From the NCBI RefSeq assembly GCF_025144145.1, contig NZ_CP083546.1:2186501-2250500 (forward strand): a stretch of DNA of 64,000 bases, given 5' to 3'. This document shows, piece by piece, positions 53,034 through 61,707 of this stretch. Source of the DNA: Leisingera sp. M658 (GTDB lineage: Bacteria; Pseudomonadota; Alphaproteobacteria; Rhodobacterales; Rhodobacteraceae). Made by a program: the position numbers and the translations under genes. Below the pieces are notes generated by a model. That model was given only the letters and a program-made list of their open reading frames with translations, did no database searches and was not told the DNA's origin. The first letter of the stretch is position 1, and each line of letters starts with the position of its first letter.

Positions 53034-53885
53034 TCAGTTGCGGACGGAAGGCGCTTCGACCGACAGCCCGTTGCCGCGCGAGGCGACATACAGCTCCAGC
53101 GCGACAAATTCTGCCGAGCCGGGCTTGTAGGTCTCGGCGCGGGTGTCACGGATGCAGCCCTTGAAACGCGCATGCGCCGTGTTCAGCTTGGTGTTTTTCA
53201 AGCGGTACACCGGAAAGCCGTTGATCTGGCCCTGGCTCAGATGGTCGGCGCGGATCATGTTGCCATAGTTGTCTTCATGGCAATTGGCGCAGGACAGCTC
53301 CAGCTGGCCGGTGCGGGTGTAATACATCTCCTTGCCCTGCTCCCAGGTAGACTGGGCCGGGCCGTCGATGGCCACATTGACCGGCATGCCGCGCGACTGG
53401 ACGGAAATCAGCGCTTCCATCGCCGCCATCTTGCCGCCGGAGTATTTCCACTTCTCGGCACCCATCTGGTTTTCGCGGCAATCGTTGATCTGCATGTTCA
53501 GAGTGCGGACCTCGCCGGCGGCCTCGTTCCACTTGGGATACACCGCGCGCACGCCGGCCATGCTGTCCTCCGCATCATCGTGGCAGGATGCGCAGGACTT
53601 GCCTTCGGACCCCTCGGCAGTGTTCCAAGTGTCGATCGCCTGATCGACAAAGATCATCGCCGGGTTTTCAAAGTCGTCCATCTGCAGCGACTGGGTTTCA
53701 TCCTTGCGGAAGTGCCAGCCGGACATCACCTCATCGATCACATCCGCAATATGCGCGGGTGCGGCGGTCTTGGTGACCATCTCGATCTCTTCGTTGATCA
53801 CCAGCGTGTCGTCGTCGGGGCCTGCGCTCGCGGCCATCGGCAGCGCCAGCACGGCGGCAATTGCTGTGATTGCCTTCTTGTTCAT
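53034..53885 (-). CDS. soxA: SoxA, diheme cytochrome c subunit of SoxAX
   Basis: About 283 residues with a signal peptide. Heme motifs CASCHD (about residue 98) and CANCHE (about residue 198); the Cys of GCIRDTRAE is the modified cysteine ligand position of the active heme. SoxAX links thiosulfate to SoxY. GGGAGG lies before the ATG at 53885; the gene is 75 bp from soxZ on the same strand. Confidence 0.96.
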   Translation of the reverse strand: MNKKAITAIAAVLALPMAASAGPDDDTLVINEEIEMVTKTAAPAHIADVIDEVMSGWHFRKDETQSLQMDDFENPAMIFVDQAIDTWNTAEGSEGKSCASCHDDAEDSMAGVRAVYPKWNEAAGEVRTLNMQINDCRENQMGAEKWKYSGGKMAAMEALISVQSRGMPVNVAIDGPAQSTWEQGKEMYYTRTGQLELSCANCHEDNYGNMIRADHLSQGQINGFPVYRLKNTKLNTAHARFKGCIRDTRAETYKPGSAEFVALELYVASRGNGLSVEAPSVRN

Positions 53886-53960
53886 TCCCTGTCCTCCCTT
53901 GGGTGCCTGCCCTGCCCGGTTCACACCGGACAGGACGCGTGCCTGAAGATCCGGAACGGA

Positions 53961-54290
53961 TCAGCCGATGGCGATATTCTTCTTGGTGTCGTAGACGGCG
54001 CCGTCGTCGTCATACCAGGTGAAGACAAATTCACCGGCTTCCGGCACGACAGCGTCGAATTCAAAATACGGGTTGGTCGAGATCGCAGGCTCCATCGCCA
54101 CGTCCAGCACCATCGCACCGTTGAATTCGCAGGTGAAGCGGTTGATGATCGAGCGCGGGATCAGGTTGCCTTCCTTGTCCTTGCGCTGGCCGCTTTCCAT
54201 TTTGTGGCTGATCAGGGTCTTGATAGTGACCGCCTCACCGGCGGCGGCTGTCTTCGGGACCTTGACGCGGGGTTTAACACCGGATGCCAT
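53961..54290 (-). CDS. soxZ: SoxZ, carrier complex subunit
   Basis: A 109-residue immunoglobulin-fold protein (PRVKVPKTAAAGEAVTIKTLISH, ISTNPYFEFD, FTWYDDDGAVY) without a signal peptide; it is exported bound to SoxY. AAGGAG-like ribosome site before the ATG. It follows soxY by 44 bp. Confidence 0.96.
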   Translation of the reverse strand: MASGVKPRVKVPKTAAAGEAVTIKTLISHKMESGQRKDKEGNLIPRSIINRFTCEFNGAMVLDVAMEPAISTNPYFEFDAVVPEAGEFVFTWYDDDGAVYDTKKNIAIG

Positions 54291-54334
54291 GTCTTTAATT
54301 CTCCTTAAGAAGTCCGTTCAGGGTGCAAGCGGCC

Positions 54335-54754
54335 TCAGCCGCCACAGCCGCCGATGGTCACTTTGACGGTGGCGCTTGCCTTGGTGAATGTGCCGTCGGC
54401 CATCTTAGCAATCGCAACCACATCCTGGGTGCCCGCCAGACGGATCCGGGTCGAGGCCGATTGCGCCGCCGCACCGGGGCCGAAATTGAACGTCGCCACG
54501 CCCGGGGTCGGGTTGCCTGTGGCCAGCACCATAATCGCGGTGGCGCCTTCGGCCGCGACGGACACCGGAACGGTGTTGCCGTTTTCAGCGATTTCCGGCG
54601 CGGTCAGGGTTACGCCGCCCTCGGCGATATCCGCACCGCCGGTAAAGGCGGCAATCCGGTCATCCGCCGCCGCATTCACACGGAACGGCAGCACGGTTAC
54701 CATGGCAGCGCCCAGGCCCATCGCCAGGGTCTCACGGCGTGAGAACTCCATCAT
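54335..54754 (-). CDS. soxY: SoxY, sulfur-carrier protein
   Basis: A 139-residue protein with a Tat signal (FSRRETLAMGLGAAMVTVLP) and the C-terminal swinging arm GGCGG, whose Cys carries the sulfur intermediates. AAGGAG precedes the first ATG at 54754; a second ATG follows directly. Confidence 0.97.
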   Translation of the reverse strand: MMEFSRRETLAMGLGAAMVTVLPFRVNAAADDRIAAFTGGADIAEGGVTLTAPEIAENGNTVPVSVAAEGATAIMVLATGNPTPGVATFNFGPGAAAQSASTRIRLAGTQDVVAIAKMADGTFTKASATVKVTIGGCGG

Positions 54755-54809
54755 ATCTCTCCTTTGAATTCTCTAAAGGCGGCAGGGCACGCAAGGCCCC
54801 GCCCGCGCC

Positions 54810-55286
54810 TCACTCTTCCTTCAGTGTCGCAAGGAATGCGACCACATCTTCAATCTCCTGCGCCGTCAGGATCGGCGGCAGCGGCTCGGTCCCGGCATCG
54901 CCGGTATAGGCATCGCCCGGGCGGATAAAGCCATCGACCTTATAAAAGGCCGGCATCATGGTGCCCTCAAACGTCATCTTGGCGTTGGCCACCAGCCCGC
55001 GCAGCTCTTCTGCGGTCCAGCGATCGCCCGCGCCATCCAGCGACGGGCCGATTTCACCGTGGAACGGCACATCCGCCAGCGCGGTCAGCTGGTGGCAGGA
55101 CACACAGTTGCCCTTGGATTTGGTGCCAACAACCAGCGCGCCATTGACGGCATCGCCGGCAACACCCGTCAGCGACGCGGCCACTTGGCCATCCTCGCCA
55201 TACTGCACCGCTTTCGGAGCAACCTCCCCGGCCCAAACCGCACTTCCGGCCAGGCTCAGCACCAGTGTCAGAGATGTAAGCTTCAT
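54810..55286 (-). CDS. soxX: SoxX, monoheme cytochrome c subunit of SoxAX
   Basis: About 158 residues with a signal peptide (LTLVLSLAGSAVWAGE), heme motif CVSCHQ and axial-Met region FEGTMMPAFYKV. GGGAGG lies right before the ATG at 55286; the frame runs open to 55703 across soxW but is not used. First gene of the soxXYZA run, with a SoxR-type site 87 bp upstream. Confidence 0.95.
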   Translation of the reverse strand: MKLTSLTLVLSLAGSAVWAGEVAPKAVQYGEDGQVAASLTGVAGDAVNGALVVGTKSKGNCVSCHQLTALADVPFHGEIGPSLDGAGDRWTAEELRGLVANAKMTFEGTMMPAFYKVDGFIRPGDAYTGDAGTEPLPPILTAQEIEDVVAFLATLKEE

Positions 55287-55373
55287 GTATCCTCCCAATG
55301 GCTGCCGCATCTGAGTGCGGTTGCTTAGCTGCTGCATACCGTAGGGCACGGCCGCCCTGCTACGCAACAACAA

Positions 55374-55389
55374 ATTCATTATTGTGAAT
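55374..55389. promoter_or_regulatory. SoxR-type operator upstream of soxX
   Basis: ATTC-ATTATTGT-GAAT between soxW and soxX; flanking bases extend the dyad to AAATTCA/TGAATTT. Confidence 0.75.
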
Positions 55390-55413
55390 TTTTCCAAATT
55401 ATGCGCCAGACAC

Positions 55414-55995
55414 CTAGTCGGCAGACCCATTATTGCGCTCGCGAATCCGACGCGCGTGATACCGCTGGAAATCTTCCCCGTTATCAAGCGCATACCGCTT
55501 TTCGTTGACCCATGTAAACATGTCCAGCGTGGTGCCGCCGCCAAATGCGCCCGGCATCGTTGCAACCGCCGCTTCGGTGGCTGTGACGTTTTCGCCCACG
55601 TCCTCCGGCAGGAACAGAATCGTCGGCGTGAACAAGACGCCCCATTTGCGTGCCATGTCCTTTTCCGCCAGCGCCTCGCCGTCGAAATCAGTGACCTCCA
55701 CATCCCCGTATAAGTTCAGCTGCACGACAAAAAAGTTCTCTTCAATGTACTGGCTGACCTCAGGACGGGGAAAGACCTCCTCATGCATCTTGGTGCAATA
55801 GATGCAGCCGCGCTGCTCAAAGATCAGCGCCAGCCGTTTGCCTTCGCCATTGGCCTCCTCCAGGTCTTCGCGCAGATCTTTGAAAGTGTCCCGCATCCAG
55901 GCTGTCTTGTGCAGCCCGTCATCGCCCAGCTCCGCCGCTGACAGGGGCGCGGCCAGCACCACCGCCATTAACACTTTCGCAATACTTCTCAGCAT
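55414..55995 (-). CDS. soxW: SoxW, periplasmic thioredoxin
   Basis: A 193-residue thioredoxin-fold protein with a signal peptide (AVVLAAPLSAAE) and active site CIYC (FEQRGCIYCTKMHEEVF), plus the cis-Pro in FTPTILFLP. It receives electrons from SoxV and keeps SoxYZ reactivable. It starts 19 bp after soxV. Confidence 0.93.
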   Translation of the reverse strand: MLRSIAKVLMAVVLAAPLSAAELGDDGLHKTAWMRDTFKDLREDLEEANGEGKRLALIFEQRGCIYCTKMHEEVFPRPEVSQYIEENFFVVQLNLYGDVEVTDFDGEALAEKDMARKWGVLFTPTILFLPEDVGENVTATEAAVATMPGAFGGGTTLDMFTWVNEKRYALDNGEDFQRYHARRIRERNNGSAD

Positions 55996-56014
55996 GTTGA
56001 ACTCCTGACCTCAT

Positions 56015-56752
56015 TTACCCAATCGAACCGAAACCCGGCATCCAGCGGATCATCGCCTCGGCAATCAGCCGCACCCCGCCGGTGGCGATCAGCGCCGCAA
56101 ACAGCACCAGCATTGCGCCCATCCCCTTCTCCACCCAGCCAAAGGCGGTCCGGTGCCGCGCCACCCAGCCCAGGAACGGCTTGGCAAACAGCGCCGCCAC
56201 CACAAAGGGCGCCGTCATGCCCAGCCCGTAAACCAGCAGCAGCACCCCGCCCCGCCAGATATCGCCCATACCTGAGGCGATCATCAGGATCGACGCCAGC
56301 GCCGGCCCCACACAGGGCGTCCAGCCAAAGCCGAATGCCAGCCCCATCAGATAGGCACCCAGCACGGTCGACGGCTCTGCAGAACTCTCCATCCGTGCCT
56401 CGCGGTACAGTAGCGGGATTTTCACCAACCCCAGAAAATGCAGCCCGAACAGCAGCAGCAAAGCCGCCGCGCCATAAGACAGCACCTCCAGATACTGCCC
56501 GAACAGCTGCCCTAGCGCCGTCGCCCCCATGCCCATCAGCATGAACACGGTGGTGACACCAGCGGCAAAACAGCAGGCAGATACCAGCAGCCGCCGCTGC
56601 GCCCCGGCAGCAATCGCCCCGTTCCCGCGCAGCTCGGCCATCGACAGCCCGCCCATGTAAGACAGGTAAAACGGCACCATCGGCAGAATACAGGGGGTGA
56701 AAAAGCTCAGCAATCCTGCGATCAAGGCGCCAAACAGGGATATTTCCAGCAT
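56015..56752 (-). CDS. soxV: SoxV, CcdA-type thiol-electron transporter
   Basis: About 245 residues and six helices with the two redox cysteines in FFTPCILPMVPFYLSY and GFGWTPCVGPALA. It moves reducing power across the membrane to SoxW. The ATG at 56752 follows GGGGGAC; a GTG at 56773 is in frame. It is divergent from soxS, sharing an operator. Confidence 0.94.
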   Translation of the reverse strand: MLEISLFGALIAGLLSFFTPCILPMVPFYLSYMGGLSMAELRGNGAIAAGAQRRLLVSACCFAAGVTTVFMLMGMGATALGQLFGQYLEVLSYGAAALLLLFGLHFLGLVKIPLLYREARMESSAEPSTVLGAYLMGLAFGFGWTPCVGPALASILMIASGMGDIWRGGVLLLVYGLGMTAPFVVAALFAKPFLGWVARHRTAFGWVEKGMGAMLVLFAALIATGGVRLIAEAMIRWMPGFGSIG

Positions 56753-56802
56753 CAAGTCCCCCAGTTGCCCCACAACAACGTTATCCGGGCCCGGCTTGTG
56801 TC

Positions 56803-56818
56803 ATTCACATATTCGAAT
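56803..56818. promoter_or_regulatory. SoxR-type operator in the soxV-soxS divergent region
   Basis: ATTC-ACATATTC-GAAT, 50 bp before soxV and 34 bp before soxS, so one site can serve both promoters. Confidence 0.75.
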
Positions 56819-56852
56819 TATGTTGTTTCAATAGCAACCGTCAACAGATGGA

Positions 56853-57245
56853 ATGACACACATGCGCCACCTTCGGCAACTGGCTGCAGCCGCAGCGGCG
56901 GTCTGCCTTGCCCTGCCCGCCTGGGCGGCTGAACTGGTGATGGTTGAACAGGCGGGCTGCGAATGGTGTGCCCGCTGGGACGAAGAAATCGCCCCGGTCT
57001 ATCCGAAAACAGCCGAAGGCAAATTCGCACCCCTGCGCCGGGTCGACCTGCGTGCCCTGCCTGAGGATCTGCAAGTCGCCCGCAGGGTCATGTTCACGCC
57101 GACGTTCCTGATTGTTGAGGACGGAGAGGAACAGGCCCGGCTCGAAGGCTATCCCGGCGAAGATTTCTTTTGGCCTTTGCTGGCAGATTTGCTAACCGCC
57201 CATACAGGGTTTGTTGAAGATACGCACACTCAGGGCGGCAGCTGA
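56853..57245 (+). CDS. soxS: SoxS, periplasmic thioredoxin-like protein
   Basis: A 130-residue exported thioredoxin-fold protein with a signal peptide (AAAAAVCLALPAWAAE) and the active site CEWC, plus FTPTFLIVEDG. In Paracoccus-type clusters SoxS helps reactivate SoxYZ and lies beside soxR. The start may be 56853 or the third ATG at 56862. Confidence 0.9.
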   Translation: MTHMRHLRQLAAAAAAVCLALPAWAAELVMVEQAGCEWCARWDEEIAPVYPKTAEGKFAPLRRVDLRALPEDLQVARRVMFTPTFLIVEDGEEQARLEGYPGEDFFWPLLADLLTAHTGFVEDTHTQGGS

Positions 57246-57305
57246 CCGACCCGGCGGGGTCAAGCAGAGGAGTGCGGCGTGCATGCGCCGCTCAGGAGAT
57301 AACAG

Positions 57306-57644
57306 ATGGCATTACCGCAATTTTCTGCCGACATCGAACCGGAAGAAATGGACAAGATGGTGGATAACGCCACCAAAGCCTCCAACTTCCTCAAGGCGAT
57401 CAGCCACGAAGGCCGGCTGATGATCCTGTGCCACCTGGTCTCGGGCGAGAAATCCGTGACCGAACTGGAAGAGCTGCTGTCGGCCCGCCAGGCCGCCGTT
57501 TCGCAGCAATTGTCCCGCCTGCGGCTGGAAGGACTGGTCATTCCCCGCCGCGAGGGCAAAGCCATATTCTACCGCCTGGCCGACGACAAACCCCGCCGCA
57601 TCCTGGAAGTGGTCTATGACCTTTTCTGCAAAGACGGCAGCTAA
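57306..57644 (+). CDS. soxR: SoxR/SqrR/BigR-type ArsR repressor
   Basis: A 112-residue winged-helix regulator of the ArsR family. It has two well-spaced cysteines, in LMILCHLVSG and DLFCKDGS, the pair that forms a tetrasulfide in SqrR/BigR persulfide sensors. DNA-reading helix: SARQAAVSQQLSRLRLEGLV. AGGAG precedes the ATG. It lies 60 bp after soxS and most likely binds the four ATTC-N8-GAAT sites. Confidence 0.93.
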   Translation: MALPQFSADIEPEEMDKMVDNATKASNFLKAISHEGRLMILCHLVSGEKSVTELEELLSARQAAVSQQLSRLRLEGLVIPRREGKAIFYRLADDKPRRILEVVYDLFCKDGS

Positions 57645-57664
57645 GGCCCGATTGAAATCCCCGC

Positions 57665-58723
57665 ATGTTTGATTTCCTGACAGAACACCAGCTGGCCGCC
57701 TTTATCGGGCTGCTGGGCGGTGTTCTGCTGGGTCTTGCCGCGCGGCTGGGACGGTTTTGCACCCTGGGTGCAATCGAAGACCTGCTCTATGGCGGCTCCT
57801 CCCTGCGGATGCGGATGTGGGGCATTGCTATCGGCGTAGCTGTCACGTCCAGCTTTGCACTGATCGGCCTTGGGCTGGTCGATGCCGGCCAGTCCTTTTA
57901 CCTGTCGATCCGCTGGATGCCCGCCGCCTCGATCCTAGGCGGGCTGATGTTCGGCTACGGCATGGCCCTCAGCGGCAACTGCGGCTACGGCGCCATCGCC
58001 CGTCTGGGCGGCGGCGACCTGCGCAGCTTTGTGATCGTGCTGGTGATGGGGGTCTCCACCTATGTCGTTCTGGTTGGCCCCCTCGCCCCGTTGCGCAACC
58101 TGTTTTTCACACAGCAGGACGTCACCACCGAAATCCCGCCGGGACTGGCCCATTACGCCGCCGCCTGGAGCGGTCTGCCGGTTGCCGCGGTCGGTATCGC
58201 TGCCGGCCTGCTGATCCTGCTGGCCACGCTTGCCAATGCGGAACTGCGCGCCGACAGGCAAGCACTGTTCTGGTCTGCCGTGGTTGGGCTGGCCGTCACC
58301 TCCGGCTGGGTCGGCACGACCTATGTCAACGCCGAAGGGTTCGACGCGCTGCCGGTTGTCTCGCATTCCTTTTCCGCCCCCTTGGGGGAGACGATCCTTT
58401 GGACCATGACCGGCAGTCTGCGCCCGCTGTCCTTTGCCGTCGGCTCCATTGCCGGGGTCTGGACCGGCGCCTTCGCCGGTTCGCTGATCAAGGGTCACTT
58501 CCGCTGGGAGGCTTGTGACGACCCGCGCGAGCTGCGCCGCCAGATTATCGGCGCCGCCATCATGGGCGCAGGTGCTGTGATCGCCATGGGCTGCACCGTC
58601 GGTCAAGGCCTCAGCGCATTCTCCCTTCTGGCGGTCTCGGCGCCCGTCACCATGCTGGCAATCTTTGCAGGTGCCGCAATCGGCCTGCGCCAGCTGATCG
58701 AAGGCTTCCGCCCGGCAGAATAA
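57665..58723 (+). CDS. YeeE/YedE-family thiosulfate transporter (SoxT/TsuA-like)
   Basis: A 352-residue full-length transporter with nine or more helices. Its cysteine motifs are GRFCTLGA, SGNCGYGAIARLGGGDLR and MGCTVGQGLSAFSLLA, matching TsuA-like thiosulfate importers. It starts 20 bp after soxR, so it is probably in the soxSR transcript. Confidence 0.9.
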   Translation: MFDFLTEHQLAAFIGLLGGVLLGLAARLGRFCTLGAIEDLLYGGSSLRMRMWGIAIGVAVTSSFALIGLGLVDAGQSFYLSIRWMPAASILGGLMFGYGMALSGNCGYGAIARLGGGDLRSFVIVLVMGVSTYVVLVGPLAPLRNLFFTQQDVTTEIPPGLAHYAAAWSGLPVAAVGIAAGLLILLATLANAELRADRQALFWSAVVGLAVTSGWVGTTYVNAEGFDALPVVSHSFSAPLGETILWTMTGSLRPLSFAVGSIAGVWTGAFAGSLIKGHFRWEACDDPRELRRQIIGAAIMGAGAVIAMGCTVGQGLSAFSLLAVSAPVTMLAIFAGAAIGLRQLIEGFRPAE

Positions 58724-58898
58724 GCCGCTGCCCCCGCCGGGACTGGCGGGCAATTGCAGTCCGCTCCGCCGAATGTGATAGTTCGATTAACCCGCATCAA
58801 CCTTTATGCAGCTGTTACACACCCGCCCATGATGATCCCGGTCCGTGTTTGGCCCTGCTGGCCGGCCGGCACCGATGGATGAGATTTTGGAGCCCGCC

Positions 58899-60932
58899 AT
58901 GGACCGCAAGCAGATCATCGAAGACCCGCAAACCGGCAACAAGGGGGAAGCCTTTGAAGCCTTTGATGATATTCCCGCCAATCCGAACCTGACCCGCACC
59001 ATCGGCGAAGTAATCGCCAGCCGTTATGGCCGCCGGGACATGCTGAAAGGCCTGCTGGGGGTCTCAGCCTCCACCGCCCTGTTCGGCGCCTCAGCCCTCA
59101 CCGCGCCGCGCCAGGCTGATGCTGCCGGCACTGCTGCAAGCAGCCGCTATGCCTTTGACGAATTGGCCTGGGGCAACGACGGGACCCACCACGTGGCCAA
59201 AGGCTATGACGCAGATATCCTGCTGCGCTGGGGCGACCCGATCACGGCAGATGCGCCGGATTTCGACGTGTTGAACCAGACGGCCCAGGCCCAGTTGCAG
59301 CAGTTCGGCTACAACAACGACTATGTCGGCTTTACCCCGCTGAATACCGAAGGCACCCGCGGGCTGCTGTGCGTGAACCACGAATACACCAATGAAGAGG
59401 TGATGTTCCCCGCCCTTGGCCGCCAGGACAAAGCAGACTTTGCCGGCATGACACGCGCGCTGGTGGATATCGAAATGGCCGCACACGGCGGCTCGGTGGT
59501 CGAGATTACCCGCGGCACGGACGGCAAATGGGCGGTGGTCCGGGATGGCAGCAGGAACCGCCGCATCTCGCCGCTGAACACGGTGATGACCATCGACGGA
59601 CCCGCTGCGGGCCATGCCCGGATGCAAACCAGCGCGGATCCCAGCGGGGCGCAGGTCATCGGCACATTGAACAATTGCGCCGGCGGCATGACCTCCTGGG
59701 GCACCTGGCTGATGGCCGAGGAAAACTTCCACGGCTATTTCTGGACGGACAGGCTGGACGCAGACGGCAAGCCGGACCTGTCGGATCAGCCCGAAGCGGC
59801 GCAGATGAAACGTTATGGCGTGCCGGGCCGCTGGTACGCCTGGGGCAAATACCACGACCGCTTCAACATCGACAAGGACCCCAATGAGGCCAACCGTTTC
59901 GGCTGGGTTGTTGAGGTCGATCCGCGAAACCCGGAGGCTGCACCGGTGAAGCACACCGCGCTTGGCCGCTTCCGCCATGAAGGCGCTGAAACCACCACCT
60001 CCACGGACGGGCATCTTGTGGTCTACATGGGTGATGATGCACGGTTTGACTATCAGTACAAATACGTCTCCAAGGGCGTTGTGTCGGACGACCCGGCGGC
60101 CAATTCAAAGCTGCTCAGCGACGGCACGCTGTATGCGGCGCGGTTTGACCCGGACGGCAGTGTTCACTGGCTGCCGCTGGTCCATGGCGAGGGCCCTTTG
60201 ACGGCTGAAAACGGCTTTGCCAGCCAGGCTGACGTTCTGATCGATGCACGGCTGGCGGCGGATGCGCTGGGGGCCACGCCAATGGACCGCCCCGAGGATG
60301 CAGCCCCCCGCGGCGACGGCACTGCCTATATCATGCTGACCAACAACGCCCGCCGGAAGGCAGGCGAGACGGACGCAGCCAATCCGCGGGCAAAGTCGCG
60401 CTTCGGTCATATCATCGAAATCAAGGAAGACGGCGGCGACCATGCAGCGACCCGCGGCAGCTGGTCGATCCTGGTGAAATGCGGCGATCCGGGCATTGCC
60501 GCCGTCGGGGCCGAATGGAATCCGGAAACCTCTGACAACGGCTGGTTCGCTTCCCCCGACAACTGCGCCTTTGACGCCGAGGGCCGCCTGTGGGTCGCGA
60601 CCGATCAGGGCAGCAAATGGGGCAAGACCGGCAAATCGGACGGGCTGTACGGGGTTGAGACCGAAGGGAGCCTGCGCGGTCACTCCAAACTGTTCTTCCG
60701 CTGCCCGGCGGGCGGCGAGCTGTGCGGCCCCTGTTTTGCACCGGACGGCGAGACACTGTTCCTGGCAGTGCAGCATCCCGGCACCGACGGCACCAAGGCG
60801 CTGACGGGGTTTGCGCGCGCATCGACTTTTGAAGACCCGGCTACCCGCTGGCCGGATTTCAACCCTCAAATGCCGCCGCGCCCCTCAGTGGTGGTGGTCA
60901 CAAAACAGGGCGGCGGCAGAATCGCAGGATGA
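58899..60932 (+). CDS. phoX: PhoX-family alkaline phosphatase
   Basis: About 677 residues. A long N-terminal lead of about 45 residues precedes a Tat signal (RYGRRDMLKGLLGVSASTAL). PhoX marks: GFTPLNTEGTRGLLCVNHEYTNEE, NNCAGGMTSWGTWLMAEENFHG and SPDNCAFDAEGRLWVATDQG. It hydrolyses phosphomonoesters in the periplasm for phosphate supply. GGAG seven bases before the ATG at 58899 favours it over ATG 58875 and GTG 58845. Confidence 0.95.
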   Translation: MDRKQIIEDPQTGNKGEAFEAFDDIPANPNLTRTIGEVIASRYGRRDMLKGLLGVSASTALFGASALTAPRQADAAGTAASSRYAFDELAWGNDGTHHVAKGYDADILLRWGDPITADAPDFDVLNQTAQAQLQQFGYNNDYVGFTPLNTEGTRGLLCVNHEYTNEEVMFPALGRQDKADFAGMTRALVDIEMAAHGGSVVEITRGTDGKWAVVRDGSRNRRISPLNTVMTIDGPAAGHARMQTSADPSGAQVIGTLNNCAGGMTSWGTWLMAEENFHGYFWTDRLDADGKPDLSDQPEAAQMKRYGVPGRWYAWGKYHDRFNIDKDPNEANRFGWVVEVDPRNPEAAPVKHTALGRFRHEGAETTTSTDGHLVVYMGDDARFDYQYKYVSKGVVSDDPAANSKLLSDGTLYAARFDPDGSVHWLPLVHGEGPLTAENGFASQADVLIDARLAADALGATPMDRPEDAAPRGDGTAYIMLTNNARRKAGETDAANPRAKSRFGHIIEIKEDGGDHAATRGSWSILVKCGDPGIAAVGAEWNPETSDNGWFASPDNCAFDAEGRLWVATDQGSKWGKTGKSDGLYGVETEGSLRGHSKLFFRCPAGGELCGPCFAPDGETLFLAVQHPGTDGTKALTGFARASTFEDPATRWPDFNPQMPPRPSVVVVTKQGGGRIAG

Positions 60933-60958
60933 TACCCGCACAGCTGTTATCAAGCGGA

Positions 60959-60990
60959 GCGCGCCCCAAACGGGGCACGCGCAGGTTTTT
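60959..60990 (+). terminator. Rho-independent terminator after phoX
   Basis: GCGCGCCCC-AAAC-GGGGC(A)CGCGC, one bulged A, followed by AGGTTTTT. Confidence 0.85.
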
Positions 60991-61087
60991 GCCCTAACGG
61001 GCGGATTGCCGCCTGATGCACGCAATTGTGAGCAACCAGCCCACCCGCGTGATTTAAAAAACCCGGTAAAGCCATTGGAGGGTCCCC

Positions 61088-61558
61088 ATGTTTTTCAAAC
61101 GCCTGACTGCCGCGCTCATTCTGGCAGCCTCTGCCGCATCCGCCGGAAACATTGCTGCACGCAACGGATGGGCAGTGCATGAGACGTCAAAGCCCTATGA
61201 GCAGCTGATCAAGGACGTCAAAGCCGCCGCCAAGGCCGAAGGCATGGGAGTGGTGACCCAGGCAGGCCCCACCAAGGCCGCTGCCGCCCGCGGCATCACC
61301 ATCCCTGGGAACCGGGTGATCGGGTTGTTCAACAATGATTTCGCGGTGAAAATCCTGGCGCTGTCCACCGCCGCAATGATCGAAGCCCCCGTGCGCATCT
61401 ATGTCACCGAGGAAGCCAACGGCAGTGCCACCCTCGCCTACAAGCTGCCCTCCCATGTCTTTGCGCCCTACACCGATGAGGGCGGTGCAGCGCTGAAAGC
61501 TCTGGCAGGCCAGCTTGATAATCGCTTTGCGCAGATCGCTGAAAAGGCTCGGCAATAG
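61088..61558 (+). CDS. DUF302 exported protein
   Basis: A 156-residue protein with a signal peptide (ALILAASAASAG) and a DUF302 domain (YEQLIKDVKAAAKAEGMGVVTQAGPTKAA; VIGLFNNDFAVKILALSTAAM; PIRIYVTEE-like APVRIYVTEE). GGAGGG is upstream. Function unknown; DUF302 proteins are periplasmic and occur near sulfur and redox genes. Confidence 0.85.
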   Translation: MFFKRLTAALILAASAASAGNIAARNGWAVHETSKPYEQLIKDVKAAAKAEGMGVVTQAGPTKAAAARGITIPGNRVIGLFNNDFAVKILALSTAAMIEAPVRIYVTEEANGSATLAYKLPSHVFAPYTDEGGAALKALAGQLDNRFAQIAEKARQ

Positions 61559-61567
61559 CCCCTTCCG

Positions 61568-61595
61568 CTTCTTTCTGGTTTAAATACCCGAAAGC
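61568..61595. repeat. Truncated copy of the dispersed intergenic repeat
   Basis: TTCTTTCTGGTTTAAATACC resembles the T-rich lead and AAATAnnCC core of the copies at 6535, 36854 and 43451, but the GGGGGCAGCGCCCC hairpin is missing. Confidence 0.4.
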
Positions 61596-61707
61596 GCATG
61601 AAATGCGCCGATTTCCGCTGCAACACGCCTCACACTGGCGTGAGAGGGCTTGCACGCGGGCATATCCTCGGCAATCTGACGGCAAATCAACGGATTGGAC
61701 CGACAAG

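Noticed and set aside
55287-55703. Extended start of soxX across soxW
   Set aside because: The added residues are soxW in another frame; a signal peptide and ribosome site mark the start at 55286.
58785-58830. Possible Pho box before phoX (CCTTTAT-GCAG-CTGTTAC)
   Set aside because: Only 9 of 14 fixed positions fit CTGTCAT-N4-CTGTCAT; biologically likely for phoX but too weak to list as a site.
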